From a virus, in IMG/VR virus record IMGVR_UViG_3300044953_000102, positions 50,944 to 114,943 of that record: DNA of 64,000 nt. One strand, given 5' to 3'. A program made the translations under genes and the position numbers. How positions within the stretch are numbered: position 1 is the stretch's first letter; each line of letters starts with the position of its first letter. Under the pieces are notes generated by a model. That model made no database searches, was not told the DNA's origin, and saw only the letters and a program-made list of their open reading frames with translations. Below, one piece after another: positions 1 to 9,284 of this stretch.

Positions 1-1
1 A

Positions 2-1507
2 ACTGAGGTTGGTCTTAAAGGAACTATACAAGGTATGTCATTTGAGAAAGATCCAACAAATGGTGTAGGGGGTCCAGTTAAATACTTCTTTCATGAGGAG
101 GCTGGGATTGCTCCTAAGATGGATCAGACATATGAGTATATGAGACCAGCAATGAGATCAGGTCTCATCACTACGGGAATGTTTATAGCTGCAGGATCTG
201 TGGGGGATTTATCCCAATGTCTTCCACTTAAAGATATGATACTAAACCCTACTGCAAAAGATATATATGCGGTAGAAACAGATCTTATGGATGATAAAGG
301 TACTGTTGGTCTTTCTGGTTTATTTATTCCAGAACAATGGTCAATGCCACCATATATTGATAAATATGGTAATTCACTTGTAGAAGAAGCAGTAGATGCT
401 TTAGAAAAACAATTCAAACAATGGAGAGATGAACTTGCTCCAGAAGAATATCAGTTAAGAATTTCTCAGCATCCAAGAAATATAAAAGAAGCATTTGATC
501 ATAGAACAGTATCTGTATTCCCTCCACATCTTCTTGCAGCACAAGAAAGAAGAATAGAAGATAAAGAATATGGTTTTGAATTCTTAAATATTTCAGCAGA
601 TGCTGATGGTAGACCTGAAGTTACTAAAAGTAACAAAAGGCCTATCATAGAATTTCCAGTAAACAAAAAGACAGAAGATAAAACAGGATGTCTTGTTGTT
701 TGGGAAAGACCCGTTAAGGATCCAAATTTTGGTGATTACTATGCATCTGTTGACCCTGTATCAGAGGGTAAAACAACAACATCAGAATCATTATGTTCTA
801 TATATGTGATGAAAGCACCTATTCAAGTAACTAGACATACTGGTTCAGAATCAGAAACTTATATAGAACAAGGTAAAATTGTAGCAGCTTGGTGTGGTAG
901 ATATGATGATATTAATCAGACACATAAGCAACTAGAACTTATTATTGAATGGTATAATGCTTGGACACTTGTAGAGAATAATATATCATTGTTTATTCAA
1001 TACATGATATCTAGACGTAAGCAGAAATATCTTGTGCCAAAAAATCAAATCATGTTCTTAAAAGATCTTGGATCAAATAACAATGTATTCCAAGAATATG
1101 GGTGGAAAAATACGGGTACTTTATTTAAATCACATCTTCTTAGTTATGCCATAGAATATACTAAAGAAGAATTAGATCAAGAATTAAAATCTGATGGTAC
1201 TGTTGTAAGAACAACATATGGTATTGAACGTATACCAGACCCTATGTTAATCAAAGAGATGAGAGAATATGCAGATGGGGTTAACGTGGATAGACTAGTT
1301 TCTTTTGCAGCTCTTGTTGCTTTTATGAAAATTCAAGAGTCAAATAGAGGATATAGTAAAAGAACAATAATGGATGAGACTGCTAAAAACTTGCAAAAGT
1401 CAGAAAATTTGTTTAAATTAAATAAGAGTCCGTTTAGACATATGGGCAGTAAAATGAGCAACACTACTGGTAGATTTAAAAAATCTGCATTTAAAAATAT
1501 TAAATAA
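2..1507 (+). CDS. terL: Terminase large subunit, C-terminal part (5' end outside window)
   Basis: The large terminase is the ATP-driven motor and nuclease that packages DNA through the portal. The reading frame is already open at base 2, so the Met codon at 35 is internal and the N-terminal part with Walker A lies upstream of the window. A Walker B-like strand ending in FFHEEAG is at about 86-106, with Glu-Glu where Asp-Glu is usual. A RNase H-type nuclease domain follows: YYASVDPVSEG gives a first catalytic Asp at 752-754, and later acidic positions lie near VNVDRLVSFAALVAF. The basic, Ser/Asn-rich C-terminal tail is typical. It sits directly before the portal gene (6 bp gap), the usual packaging order in crAss-like and other tailed phages. 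Confidence is high for terminase and lower for exact motif assignment. Confidence 0.88.
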   Translation, partial: TEVGLKGTIQGMSFEKDPTNGVGGPVKYFFHEEAGIAPKMDQTYEYMRPAMRSGLITTGMFIAAGSVGDLSQCLPLKDMILNPTAKDIYAVETDLMDDKGTVGLSGLFIPEQWSMPPYIDKYGNSLVEEAVDALEKQFKQWRDELAPEEYQLRISQHPRNIKEAFDHRTVSVFPPHLLAAQERRIEDKEYGFEFLNISADADGRPEVTKSNKRPIIEFPVNKKTEDKTGCLVVWERPVKDPNFGDYYASVDPVSEGKTTTSESLCSIYVMKAPIQVTRHTGSESETYIEQGKIVAAWCGRYDDINQTHKQLELIIEWYNAWTLVENNISLFIQYMISRRKQKYLVPKNQIMFLKDLGSNNNVFQEYGWKNTGTLFKSHLLSYAIEYTKEELDQELKSDGTVVRTTYGIERIPDPMLIKEMREYADGVNVDRLVSFAALVAFMKIQESNRGYSKRTIMDETAKNLQKSENLFKLNKSPFRHMGSKMSNTTGRFKKSAFKNIK

Positions 1508-1513
1508 TAGGTT

Positions 1514-4261
1514 ATGCAAGTATACAACGCATTACAACTTAAAAAAGGAGCTAAGACAGAACAAAATAGATTGGGTAGTATTACTCAGCCGTTGCAGTTT
1601 TTACCTAAAAAAGATAAAACAGAAGAGTGGGCTGCTTGGAACTTAGACTGGTTAGAATGGCAAGGATTAAAACAAATCCGTAGAAATGCCAGAAGATTAA
1701 TGAAAAACTACAAACTTGCAAAAGGTATTATTGATAGAACTGATTATATAATTGAAGAGGATAATGAATATAGAGATGTTGTAGAACTATTAACAAAAGA
1801 AGATGTATCTGCACTAGAATTAAAGTTCTATCCTATTATTCCAAATGTTGTTAATGTTTTAGTAGCAGAATTTGCTAAAAGATCAACAAGATTAACCTAT
1901 AGAGCTGTTGATGATTTTTCATACAATGAAATGCTTGAACAAAAAAGAGCACAAGTAGAACAAACATTAATGGCTGATGCTGCTACAAAAATGTTAGCGG
2001 CTATGTTAGAACAAGGACTAGATCCTGGGTCAGAAGAAGCCCAACAACAACTTACACCAGATAATTTAAAGACACTACCTGAAATAGAGCAATTCTTTAA
2101 AAAGGATTATAGATCTATGGTAGAACAATGGGCTGAACATCAACATAAAGTAGATGTTGAAAGATTTAGAATGGATGAACTTGAAGAAAGAGCATTTAGA
2201 GATATGCTTATTACAGATAGAGAGTTCTGGCATTTTTATATGATGGAAGATGATTACCAAGTAGAACTCTGGAATCCGGTGCTTACATTCTATCACAAAT
2301 CTCCAGATATTAGATACATATCACAAGGTAACTGGGTAGGTAAAACAGATATGTTTACTGTATCAGATGTTATTGATAAGTTTGGACATGTACTTACTGA
2401 AGAACAACATAGAGCACTTGAATCAGTATATCCAATTAGATCTGCTGCTTATAACATTGGTGGTTTACAAAATGATGGAAGTTTTTATGATGGAACTAAA
2501 ACACATGACTGGAATGTCAATATGCCATCTTTAGCATACAGACAGTATACATCATTTATGGCAGGTAATATTTTTGATGGTTCAGATATTATTGCACAGA
2601 TACTTGCCGAAGGTGAAGATTACTATGATCAGGGTACAGCATACTTGTTAAGAGTAACAACAGCATACTGGAAATCTCAAAAGAAAATTGGTCACTTAAC
2701 TAAAATATCAGAAGAAGGTGAAGTAACTAATGAAATTATTTCTGAAGATTATAGAATTACAGATAAGCCAATTTATGATACTAGACTCTTTAAAAATAAA
2801 ACAAAAGATAATTTACTCTTTGGAGAACATATTGATTGGATTTGGATTAATGAGGTTTGGGGTGGAATTAAAATAGGACCAAATGTACCATCATTCTGGG
2901 GTATGAATAATCCAGGTGGATTTTCTCCTATATACATTGGAGTAAATAGAAATCATATTGGACCAGTTAAATTTCAATTTAAAGGAGAAGCAAATCTATA
3001 TGGATGTAAACTTCCGGTAGAAGGTTCTGTATTCTCAGATAGAAATACTAAGTCTACTGCACTTATTGATTTAATGAAGCCATATCAGATTGGATATAAT
3101 ATTGTAAATAACCAGATTGCAGATATCTTAGTAGATGAGCTTGGTACTGTAATCATGCTTGATCAAAACTCATTACCTAGACATTCATTAGGAGAAGATT
3201 GGGGTAAAGGTAATTTAGCTAAAGCATATGTTGCAATGAAGAACTTCCAGATGTTACCTTTGGATACTTCAATTACAAATACAGAAAATGCATTAAACTT
3301 CTCTCATTTCCAAAAACTTGACTTAGAACAGACTAATAGACTTATGTCAAGGATTAACCTTGCAAACTATTTTAAACAGCAAGCATATGAAGTTATAGGT
3401 GTAAATCCACAAAGAATGGGACAACAACTATCACAGACTACTGCTACTGGAGTAGAGCAAGCAATGCAAGCATCTTATGCTCAAACAGAAACTTACTTTA
3501 TTCAACACTGTGATTATTTAATGCCAAGAGTACATGAAATGAGAACTGACTTAGCTCAGTATTATCATTCTACAAAACCTTCAGCAAGATTAACATATGT
3601 AACATCTGCAGATGAAAAAGTAAACTTTGAAATTAATGGAACAGATCTTTTACTTAGAGATCTTAATATTGCTATAAGTACTAATGCAAATCACAGAGCT
3701 ATTCTAGAGCAGTTAAAAAAAATGGCTATTCAGAATAATACAACAGGGGCTTCTATATATGACTTAGGTAAAATTGTACAATCTGACTCTATTGCTTCTC
3801 TTAACAGTGTTCTTAAAGATTCTGAACAAAAACAACAGCAGATGAAACAACAGGAGATGCAGCAACAACAGCAAATGCAACAAGAACAACTTCAAAAACA
3901 ACAAGAGATTGAACAAATGAAGATTGATTCAACTGCTGCTGAGAAAGAAAAAGATAGACAAAGAGATATTCTAGTTGCAGAAATTAGAGCTGCTGGCTAC
4001 GGATCTATGGCAGATGTTGATCAAAATCAAATGTCTGACTATAGAGATGCTATGAAAGATATTCGTGAAACAGAACAATATCAAGAACAAACTGGACTTC
4101 AAAGAGAAAAAGAAGTAAATAGAATGACTATTGAAAATCAAAAAACTCAGTTAGAACGTGAGAAAATACAAGCACAGAAACAAATTGCAGATAGACAATT
4201 ACAAATTGCACAAGAAAATAAAAACAAATTTGATGTAAAACCTCCTAAAGAAAATAAGTAG
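1514..4261 (+). CDS. Portal protein
   Basis: The portal is the dodecameric ring at one capsid vertex through which DNA enters and leaves. This 915-residue protein follows terminase immediately and precedes scaffold-like and capsid genes, and its length fits the large portals of crAss-like podoviruses. The N-terminal half is mixed alpha/beta with many Trp/Tyr residues (EEWAAWNLDWLEWQG near residue 40). The region near residues 590-650 has the long helices expected for stem and crown. From about residue 770 the sequence becomes a Gln/Met/Glu-rich coiled coil (QQQMKQQEMQQQQQ) that could be the barrel extending into the head. It ends in TAG, so TAG is read as stop here. The call rests on position, length and composition, not on a single diagnostic motif. 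Confidence 0.82.
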   Translation: MQVYNALQLKKGAKTEQNRLGSITQPLQFLPKKDKTEEWAAWNLDWLEWQGLKQIRRNARRLMKNYKLAKGIIDRTDYIIEEDNEYRDVVELLTKEDVSALELKFYPIIPNVVNVLVAEFAKRSTRLTYRAVDDFSYNEMLEQKRAQVEQTLMADAATKMLAAMLEQGLDPGSEEAQQQLTPDNLKTLPEIEQFFKKDYRSMVEQWAEHQHKVDVERFRMDELEERAFRDMLITDREFWHFYMMEDDYQVELWNPVLTFYHKSPDIRYISQGNWVGKTDMFTVSDVIDKFGHVLTEEQHRALESVYPIRSAAYNIGGLQNDGSFYDGTKTHDWNVNMPSLAYRQYTSFMAGNIFDGSDIIAQILAEGEDYYDQGTAYLLRVTTAYWKSQKKIGHLTKISEEGEVTNEIISEDYRITDKPIYDTRLFKNKTKDNLLFGEHIDWIWINEVWGGIKIGPNVPSFWGMNNPGGFSPIYIGVNRNHIGPVKFQFKGEANLYGCKLPVEGSVFSDRNTKSTALIDLMKPYQIGYNIVNNQIADILVDELGTVIMLDQNSLPRHSLGEDWGKGNLAKAYVAMKNFQMLPLDTSITNTENALNFSHFQKLDLEQTNRLMSRINLANYFKQQAYEVIGVNPQRMGQQLSQTTATGVEQAMQASYAQTETYFIQHCDYLMPRVHEMRTDLAQYYHSTKPSARLTYVTSADEKVNFEINGTDLLLRDLNIAISTNANHRAILEQLKKMAIQNNTTGASIYDLGKIVQSDSIASLNSVLKDSEQKQQQMKQQEMQQQQQMQQEQLQKQQEIEQMKIDSTAAEKEKDRQRDILVAEIRAAGYGSMADVDQNQMSDYRDAMKDIRETEQYQEQTGLQREKEVNRMTIENQKTQLEREKIQAQKQIADRQLQIAQENKNKFDVKPPKENK

Positions 4262-4336
4262 TTAGCCATATATTACAAAATTTTTTTTGCAGAGTTTTAA
4301 ATTTTTGAAGTTTATTTTATATATTGATATATAAAC

Positions 4337-4349
4337 AAAAACCAACAGA
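4337..4349 (+). promoter_or_regulatory. A-rich translation leader AAAACCAACAGA
   Basis: This leader abuts the start codon of the scaffold-like gene. Nearly the same string precedes the starts at 7346 (two copies) and 14350. No Shine-Dalgarno sequence is present. Bacteroidota genes usually start from A-rich leaders, so this is probably the ribosome-loading sequence. The role is inferred. Confidence 0.35.
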
Positions 4350-5606
4350 ATGGAAACAACCAACACAAATCCTGAAAATCAGGTCCAAGATTCTACAACG
4401 GTAGAACAGGTAGATGTAAATATTGATGCCCTCTTTGGAATGCCTGGAGCAGAGAATGTAATGCTCCCTGCAGAAGAAGAAAAACCTAAATCAGTGTTTC
4501 ATAAAGAAACAGTTGATACATCGTTCTTTGACAACCCTACTGCTTCACCAGAAGAAAGACAACAAGAGCAAGAAAAGAAAATTGAAGTTCAAGAAACAAT
4601 TAATGAACTAGATAATCTAATTGCTCAAGAAGAAGAAGCCGGTAATAAAGGAAGACCAAAGGTTGATAAATCAGGTCTTGCAGAGTTAGCACAGAAAATG
4701 ATTGAGGATGGGTCTTTAGTACCTTTTGATGATGATAAACCATTAGAAGAATATACTACAAAAGATTTTCGTGAACTCTTTGAAGCAAATTTTCAAGAAA
4801 GAGAAAATCAAATAAGAAGAGATACTCCAAGAGAATTTTTTGAAGCATTACCAGAAGAACTTCAAGTTGCTGCTAAATATGTAGCTGATGGAGGACAAGA
4901 TTTGAAAGGTCTATTTAGAACTCTAGCTTATGTAGAGGAAATGAGACAACTTGATCCTGCTGATGAATATGATCAAGCAGAAATTGCAAGACAATATTTA
5001 CATGCTACAAACTTTGGTACTCCAGAAGAAATTGAACAAGAGATTCAAGACTGGAGAGATTTAAACCGACTTGAACAAAAAGCTAATCAGTTTAAACCAA
5101 AGTTGGATGCAATGCAAGAAGAAATTGTTGCAAGACAACTAGCAGAACAAGAGCATAGAAGAAATATGCAAGCAGAACAAGCTAAAGCATATCAAGAAAA
5201 TGTGTATAGTACACTTGCTGCAGGAACAATTGGTGGATTAAAACTAGATAAAAAAGTACAAGGTCTTTTATTTTCTGGATTAGTTCAACCTAATTATCCT
5301 TCTATCTCTGGTAAACCTACAAACTTACTAGGCCACCTTTTAGAGAAATATCAGTTTGTAGAACCAAGACATGACCTTATTGCTGAAGCACTTTGGTTAC
5401 TTGCAGATCCAAATGGATATAAGAATAGAGTAAGAGAACAAGGATCAAGACAAGCAGTAGAAAAAACTGTAAGACAATTGAAAACAGAGGAGTCTAGAAA
5501 GATTGCTTCTTCAACAAATACATTGTATGATGATGAACCAAGAAGAACACCTTCTAGATCTGAACCTAGAAAATTGTCAAAAAACAGTATGTTTAAAAGA
5601 TTTTAA
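4350..5606 (+). CDS. Putative capsid scaffolding/head assembly protein
   Basis: This 418-residue protein lies between portal and major capsid protein, the place where tailed phages encode scaffold or head-assembly proteins. It is strongly acidic in the N-terminal third and rich in Glu/Gln helices likely to form coiled coils (about residues 65-100 and 225-285). The C-terminus is basic and Ser/Arg-rich (EPRRTPSRSEPRKLSKN), as in scaffolds that dock on coat protein. There is no signal peptide, membrane segment or protease signature. An 88-base AT-rich gap precedes it, so it may have its own promoter. No family was recognised; the name rests on position and composition. It could instead be a packaged internal head protein. 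Confidence 0.55.
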   Translation: METTNTNPENQVQDSTTVEQVDVNIDALFGMPGAENVMLPAEEEKPKSVFHKETVDTSFFDNPTASPEERQQEQEKKIEVQETINELDNLIAQEEEAGNKGRPKVDKSGLAELAQKMIEDGSLVPFDDDKPLEEYTTKDFRELFEANFQERENQIRRDTPREFFEALPEELQVAAKYVADGGQDLKGLFRTLAYVEEMRQLDPADEYDQAEIARQYLHATNFGTPEEIEQEIQDWRDLNRLEQKANQFKPKLDAMQEEIVARQLAEQEHRRNMQAEQAKAYQENVYSTLAAGTIGGLKLDKKVQGLLFSGLVQPNYPSISGKPTNLLGHLLEKYQFVEPRHDLIAEALWLLADPNGYKNRVREQGSRQAVEKTVRQLKTEESRKIASSTNTLYDDEPRRTPSRSEPRKLSKNSMFKRF

Positions 5607-5635
5607 ATTAAGTAACAAATAAAACAAATATAAAA

Positions 5636-7252
5636 ATGGCAACTCCAGTTTTAAACAATGGTATCTTTCTACGGGATACAGCCTACCAGGCAAGCTCACA
5701 CGTAGACTCCTACCACTTGGTTAACATGTTGAAGGATGCAGAACCAATGGACCTTGGTCCAGTAGACCTATGGGCTATGGCTCAGAAGGTGGAAATGCCC
5801 CTTTACCAAATGTCTAGCTTTGGTGGTAAGAATGTAATCATGGTGGATAACCACCGAGGAGAATATAGATGGCAGACTCCTGTATCTATTGATCTTCCAT
5901 ACATTGTTGAGGATATTGAACCTCAAGCAGCTTACAGAGGTACTGATGGATCTACCTTCCGTATCAAAATCAACAGACGTGAATTTGGACATGGTGATAT
6001 CATCACTTATCACAAATATAACGGAGTTGAGATGTACATCACTGACGAGGATATCCTTCCTGTAGGTGACGGTTATATCTATACTGTACAGTTGGTAAAC
6101 AACGATAACTACAAGTATCTAGATGCAAAATATCTTACTAATGGTACTAAAATCTTCCGTAAGGGTTCTGCCCGTGGGGAGTATGGTGAAAGATTCTCTG
6201 ACATCACAACAAGAACTGGTTTCCGTGAATTCTACAACTTTGTAGGAGGTGCTGAAGCTCACGTACATTATTCTATCTCTTCTCGTGCAGACTTGATGAT
6301 CAAAGGTGGAATGAATGCAGATGGTACAGTTCCTGTAACTGAGATCTGGAGAACTTTTGACAAAGGTATGGATCCTTCTATTTCTTCATTAGAAGATATG
6401 GTTAAAGTAATGGGTAAAGATAAAGTTAAACGTGCATTTGACAATGGTGACTTATCTAGAACATTCTTGACTCAAATGGAAGCTGCACACTTAAGTAAAG
6501 TTGCAAGTGACATTGAGACCTACTTAATGTGGGGACAAGGAGGTCGTGTACGTCAAGATGGACCAGATGACATTAGATTATCTGTGGGTCTTTGGAGACA
6601 GTTAGATAACTCATTTAAAAGAGTATATAACAAAAATAACTTTACACTTGATTTGTTCCGTGGAGAAATCTACAACTTCTTCAATGGTAAGGTTGAGTTC
6701 CAAGGTCCAGATCCAAAAAGATCTCTAGTAGTTCAAACTGGTATGGGTGGAATGAGAATGGTAAATGAAGCTATCAAAAGAGAAGCTGTTGCTTCTGGTC
6801 TATTGATTCAGGCTGCTGATATTGGTGCTATCACTGGTAAAGGTATGGACTTGAACTTTGGATTTGCTTATACTTCATATGTAATTCCATTCTTGGCAAA
6901 TGTTAAGTTTGTTCTTAACTCAGCATTTGACAATGTTCATACAAATGATATTGAGAACCCAATCATTGATGGTTTCCCATTATCTTCTTATAGCTTTATC
7001 ATCTTTGATATCACTGATAACACTAATGACAATATCTACTTATTGAAATTGTCTTGGGATAATCAATTGAAGTGGTGGTATCAAAATGGTACTATGGATT
7101 ACATGGGACGTACCCAAGGATTCCAGTCTTCTGGTCAATTCAACGGATACCGTGTAATGATGTCTCAAACAATGCCTGCAATTTGGGTAAAAGACCCAAC
7201 TAAGGTATTGAAGATTGTTATGAGAAACCCAGTAACCGGTGGTTCATTCTAA
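5636..7252 (+). CDS. Major capsid protein (HK97-fold type)
   Basis: This 538-residue protein probably builds the icosahedral shell. It follows the portal and scaffold-like genes and is followed at once by a strong intrinsic terminator. Its codon use differs from neighbours, with many CGT, TTC, AAC and GGT codons where other genes prefer AGA and AT-ending codons, as expected for the most highly translated gene. The sequence is mixed alpha/beta without low-complexity regions. A segment rich in charged and Gly residues (FRKGSARGEYGERFSD, about residue 175) could belong to the E-loop or an insertion. It starts with MATPVLNNGIFLRD after an A-rich leader. The crAss-like capsid family is the best fit by context; the fold itself cannot be proven by eye. 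Confidence 0.8.
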   Translation: MATPVLNNGIFLRDTAYQASSHVDSYHLVNMLKDAEPMDLGPVDLWAMAQKVEMPLYQMSSFGGKNVIMVDNHRGEYRWQTPVSIDLPYIVEDIEPQAAYRGTDGSTFRIKINRREFGHGDIITYHKYNGVEMYITDEDILPVGDGYIYTVQLVNNDNYKYLDAKYLTNGTKIFRKGSARGEYGERFSDITTRTGFREFYNFVGGAEAHVHYSISSRADLMIKGGMNADGTVPVTEIWRTFDKGMDPSISSLEDMVKVMGKDKVKRAFDNGDLSRTFLTQMEAAHLSKVASDIETYLMWGQGGRVRQDGPDDIRLSVGLWRQLDNSFKRVYNKNNFTLDLFRGEIYNFFNGKVEFQGPDPKRSLVVQTGMGGMRMVNEAIKREAVASGLLIQAADIGAITGKGMDLNFGFAYTSYVIPFLANVKFVLNSAFDNVHTNDIENPIIDGFPLSSYSFIIFDITDNTNDNIYLLKLSWDNQLKWWYQNGTMDYMGRTQGFQSSGQFNGYRVMMSQTMPAIWVKDPTKVLKIVMRNPVTGGSF

Positions 7253-7267
7253 TCTATCATATATAAT

Positions 7268-7301
7268 AAAAAAGGGAGGGGGTAACTCCTCCCTCTTTTT
7301 T
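7268..7301 (+). terminator. Intrinsic terminator after the capsid gene
   Basis: A six-pair GC stem, GGGAGG (7274-7279) with CCTCCC (7288-7293), has an eight-base loop. It is flanked by an A run upstream and a T run downstream (7296-7301). It should stop or attenuate transcription from the capsid operon and stabilise the capsid mRNA 3' end. Confidence 0.85.
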
Positions 7302-7316
7302 AAAAAGTAATTTAAT

Positions 7317-7345
7317 AACCAACAAAAATAAAAACCAACAAAAAC
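7317..7345 (+). promoter_or_regulatory. Double A-rich leader AACCAACAAAA
   Basis: Two copies of AACCAACAAAA lie in tandem directly before the ATG at 7346. With the four following codons this matches the leader and start of the gene at 4350 (both begin METT). It is a likely ribosome-loading leader that may have arisen by local duplication. Confidence 0.35.
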
Positions 7346-8368
7346 ATGGAAACAACAGGATTTACAATGGTAGAAGTAGGGGTAGGCAGCATTAAAAAAA
7401 CATCACTTGCTGTTAGACCTTACTTTGATAAACAAGCAACTAATATGGGGCTTGAAGAATATGGAATGAGTCTCTTTGATGGAGTAACTCATAATGAGCA
7501 ACTTGCATGCTTAGAATTAAATGGAGTAATTAGATATATCACAGGTTTAAATGAATTTGCACCTGAGATTAAATTACTTGACTCAGAAGTAAGAGAAGCA
7601 AGAATCAGAGAAATTAGAACTTCAATTGCAGAACTTGAAAAAGAACTTGCTGCAAATTTTATTGAAATTGATGATAAAGATTTTTGGAATAAAGTAAAAT
7701 TACTAAAACCTGATAATAAAGAGTTTTGGAATAAAATTGAGATATCATGTGGTAATGAACCATTATATTTAGATCCAACTAAACCATTTGATAAAATAAA
7801 ACTTCATGCAATTGAGGCAGGTGGTTTTCCAATGATAGCAAAAAGTTATGAAGATGCCAGAGCAAAAGCAGTACCACCTAAGTTTTATCTAGATAAAGAA
7901 GAAGAAACTGTAATGGCAAGAACTGAATACAAAAAGATGCGTAACAAAGCACTTTCAGAACTTCAGAAACTATATGATAAAAACAGTACTAAACTATTCT
8001 ATGTTGCTAAAGTAGTAGATGCAAATAGTTCTCAGTACAGAAAATCAACTCCACTAGATATTATTTATGAGAATATGGATAAATATATTTCTGGAGAAGG
8101 AGCTGAGTCAAACAAAGAAAGAGCTTCAAGAACATTCCTTGATGCAGTAAATTTAGATATGGAATCATTAAAAATTAAATCAATTGTACGAGATTCCGTA
8201 TTTTTTAAGTATATTATTAATAAGCCGGATGGATATATTTACCATGCTAAAACAAATGCTTTACTTGGTAGAAATGTATCTGATGTAATTGAACACTTAA
8301 AAAATCCTTTGAATGAGGATATTTTAAAAGATTTAATTGCATCCTGTGAAAAATATTGGAACACTTAA
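7346..8368 (+). CDS. Conserved head-region protein of unknown function
   Basis: This 340-residue soluble protein has no signal peptide or membrane segment. It lies directly after the capsid terminator and before the small basic protein cluster, so a virion or head-assembly role is likely. The centre (about residues 85-105) is a short coiled coil. Two similar segments, DKDFWNKVKLLKPD and NKEFWNKIEISCG (about residues 110-135), form a short internal repeat. The C-terminal 90 residues look like a compact alpha/beta domain (SIVRDSVFFKYIINKPDGY). No catalytic motif was recognised. It may belong to the uncharacterised structural proteins that follow capsid genes in crAss-like phages, but this is inference from position. 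Confidence 0.5.
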   Translation: METTGFTMVEVGVGSIKKTSLAVRPYFDKQATNMGLEEYGMSLFDGVTHNEQLACLELNGVIRYITGLNEFAPEIKLLDSEVREARIREIRTSIAELEKELAANFIEIDDKDFWNKVKLLKPDNKEFWNKIEISCGNEPLYLDPTKPFDKIKLHAIEAGGFPMIAKSYEDARAKAVPPKFYLDKEEETVMARTEYKKMRNKALSELQKLYDKNSTKLFYVAKVVDANSSQYRKSTPLDIIYENMDKYISGEGAESNKERASRTFLDAVNLDMESLKIKSIVRDSVFFKYIINKPDGYIYHAKTNALLGRNVSDVIEHLKNPLNEDILKDLIASCEKYWNT

Positions 8369-8379
8369 AATTAAATAAC

Positions 8380-8577
8380 ATGAAAGCAAAAATGCCAATG
8401 GTAACAAAAGACGGTAAACAAATACCAGCTTTTGCTGCAGATGGAAAAGGTAAAATGAAAATGGGTGGAGCTAAAAAACCAAAGATGATGGCTGGTGGTG
8501 CTAAACCAAAAGCTATGTATGGTACTGCTATGAAACCTAGTATGATGAAAAAAGGTGGAGCTAAAAAAATGAAATAA
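8380..8577 (+). CDS. Small Met/Lys/Gly-rich basic protein 1
   Basis: This 65-residue protein is first of a run of small basic genes. The ATG at 8380 is preferred over an in-frame TTG at 8356, which would overlap the previous gene and lacks the A-rich leader. After a short ordered start (MPMVTKDGKQIPAFAADGKG) it becomes low-complexity repeats of the type KMGGAKK, MAGGAK and KKGGAKK. The charge is strongly positive, with almost no hydrophobic core. The stop overlaps the next ATG as TAATG, indicating translational coupling. Its role is unknown; nucleic-acid binding inside the head is the simplest idea. Confidence 0.6.
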   Translation: MKAKMPMVTKDGKQIPAFAADGKGKMKMGGAKKPKMMAGGAKPKAMYGTAMKPSMMKKGGAKKMK

Positions 8578-8774
8578 TGGCCACTAAGAAGACAACTAAA
8601 AGCAAAGTAAACCAGGCTGGTGTTTATACTAAGCCTGGTATGCGTAAGTCTTTGTTTGAAAGAATTAAAGCTGGTACAAAGGGAGGAGATCCTGGAGAAT
8701 GGTCTGCAAGAAAAGCACAACTTTTAGCTAAAGAATATAAGTCTAAGGGTGGTGGTTATAAAACTAAGAAGTAA
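8577..8774 (+). CDS. Small basic protein 2 (tyrosine/Trp-containing KAGxYTKP type)
   Basis: This 65-residue basic protein has a compact pattern QAGVYTKPGMRKSLFERIKA followed by GGDPGEWSARKAQLLAKEYK and a Gly/Lys tail. I recall the same pattern as a recurring small domain in environmental phage and algal-virus proteins, often near other Lys-rich domains, but its function is not known to me. It overlaps both neighbours by one base (TAATG), so it is probably translated in step with them. An internal head or DNA-binding role is inferred from charge and neighbours. Confidence 0.6.
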   Translation: MATKKTTKSKVNQAGVYTKPGMRKSLFERIKAGTKGGDPGEWSARKAQLLAKEYKSKGGGYKTKK

Positions 8775-9040
8775 TGGCTAAAGATCCTCAGCAAAGTTTA
8801 AGAGATTGGTCAGCACAAAAGTGGATGACATCTGGAACTTATGCAAATAAGAAGAAAGGTTCTTCTAAAGAGGTAAAGTCAAAAGGTAAAAAAAGGTATT
8901 TACCTGAAGCTGCTTGGGGTTCTTTATCAGCAGGAGAAAAAGCAGCTACAAATAAAGCAAAGGCTAAAGGTAATAGTAAAGGAAAACAATTTGTTAAACA
9001 GCCAAAGGGTATAGCCCAAAAAGCAGCAAGATTTAGATAG
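8774..9040 (+). CDS. Small basic protein 3, DUF5872-like
   Basis: This 88-residue protein has the pattern SLRDWSAQKWMT, then YLPEAAWGSLSAGEKAATNK, then KGKQFVKQPKGIAQKAARFR. This resembles, from memory, the uncharacterised DUF5872 domain of large viruses and phages, with a Trp pair, an RYLPE motif and a basic KQFVKQPK tail. The domain function is not known. High Lys/Arg content and placement in the basic cluster suggest nucleic-acid binding or packaging. The domain number should be confirmed by a profile search. Confidence 0.6.
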   Translation: MAKDPQQSLRDWSAQKWMTSGTYANKKKGSSKEVKSKGKKRYLPEAAWGSLSAGEKAATNKAKAKGNSKGKQFVKQPKGIAQKAARFR

Positions 9041-9042
9041 TT

Positions 9043-9282
9043 ATGGCAATTAAAAAAACAACAACAAAATCAACACCAGCTAAGAAAAGTTCTTCAGTTG
9101 GTATTTCTATTTTTGGTGGTAACAAAGCAGAAATGAGAAAATGGGAAGTTGAATCTGCTATGTCTACATTACAAAGAGCTTCTGAGATTCAGAAGAATGC
9201 AAAGTTAATGGCAGATGTAAAAAAGATGGCAGCTGAGAAAGCAAAAGAATTTAACAGTATTGCATCTGGTAAAAAGATTTAA
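9043..9282 (+). CDS. Small basic protein 4, unknown
   Basis: This 79-residue protein has a Lys/Thr/Ser-rich disordered start (about residues 1-20), a short hydrophobic segment (VGISIFGG), and a long amphipathic helix (about residues 30-75) rich in Ala, Lys, Glu and Met. No known family was recognised. It may be a helical DNA-binding or scaffold peptide. It starts two bases after the previous stop and ends two bases before the next start, inside the co-oriented basic cluster. Confidence 0.55.
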   Translation: MAIKKTTTKSTPAKKSSSVGISIFGGNKAEMRKWEVESAMSTLQRASEIQKNAKLMADVKKMAAEKAKEFNSIASGKKI

Positions 9283-9284
9283 TA

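Noticed and set aside
35-37. ATG 35 as the start of terminase
   Set aside because: The frame is open to the left edge with plausible coding, and Walker A is missing, so the Met is internal.
8356-8379. TTG start eight codons upstream for the first small basic protein
   Set aside because: It lies inside the preceding gene; the ATG at 8380 follows its stop and has an A-rich leader.
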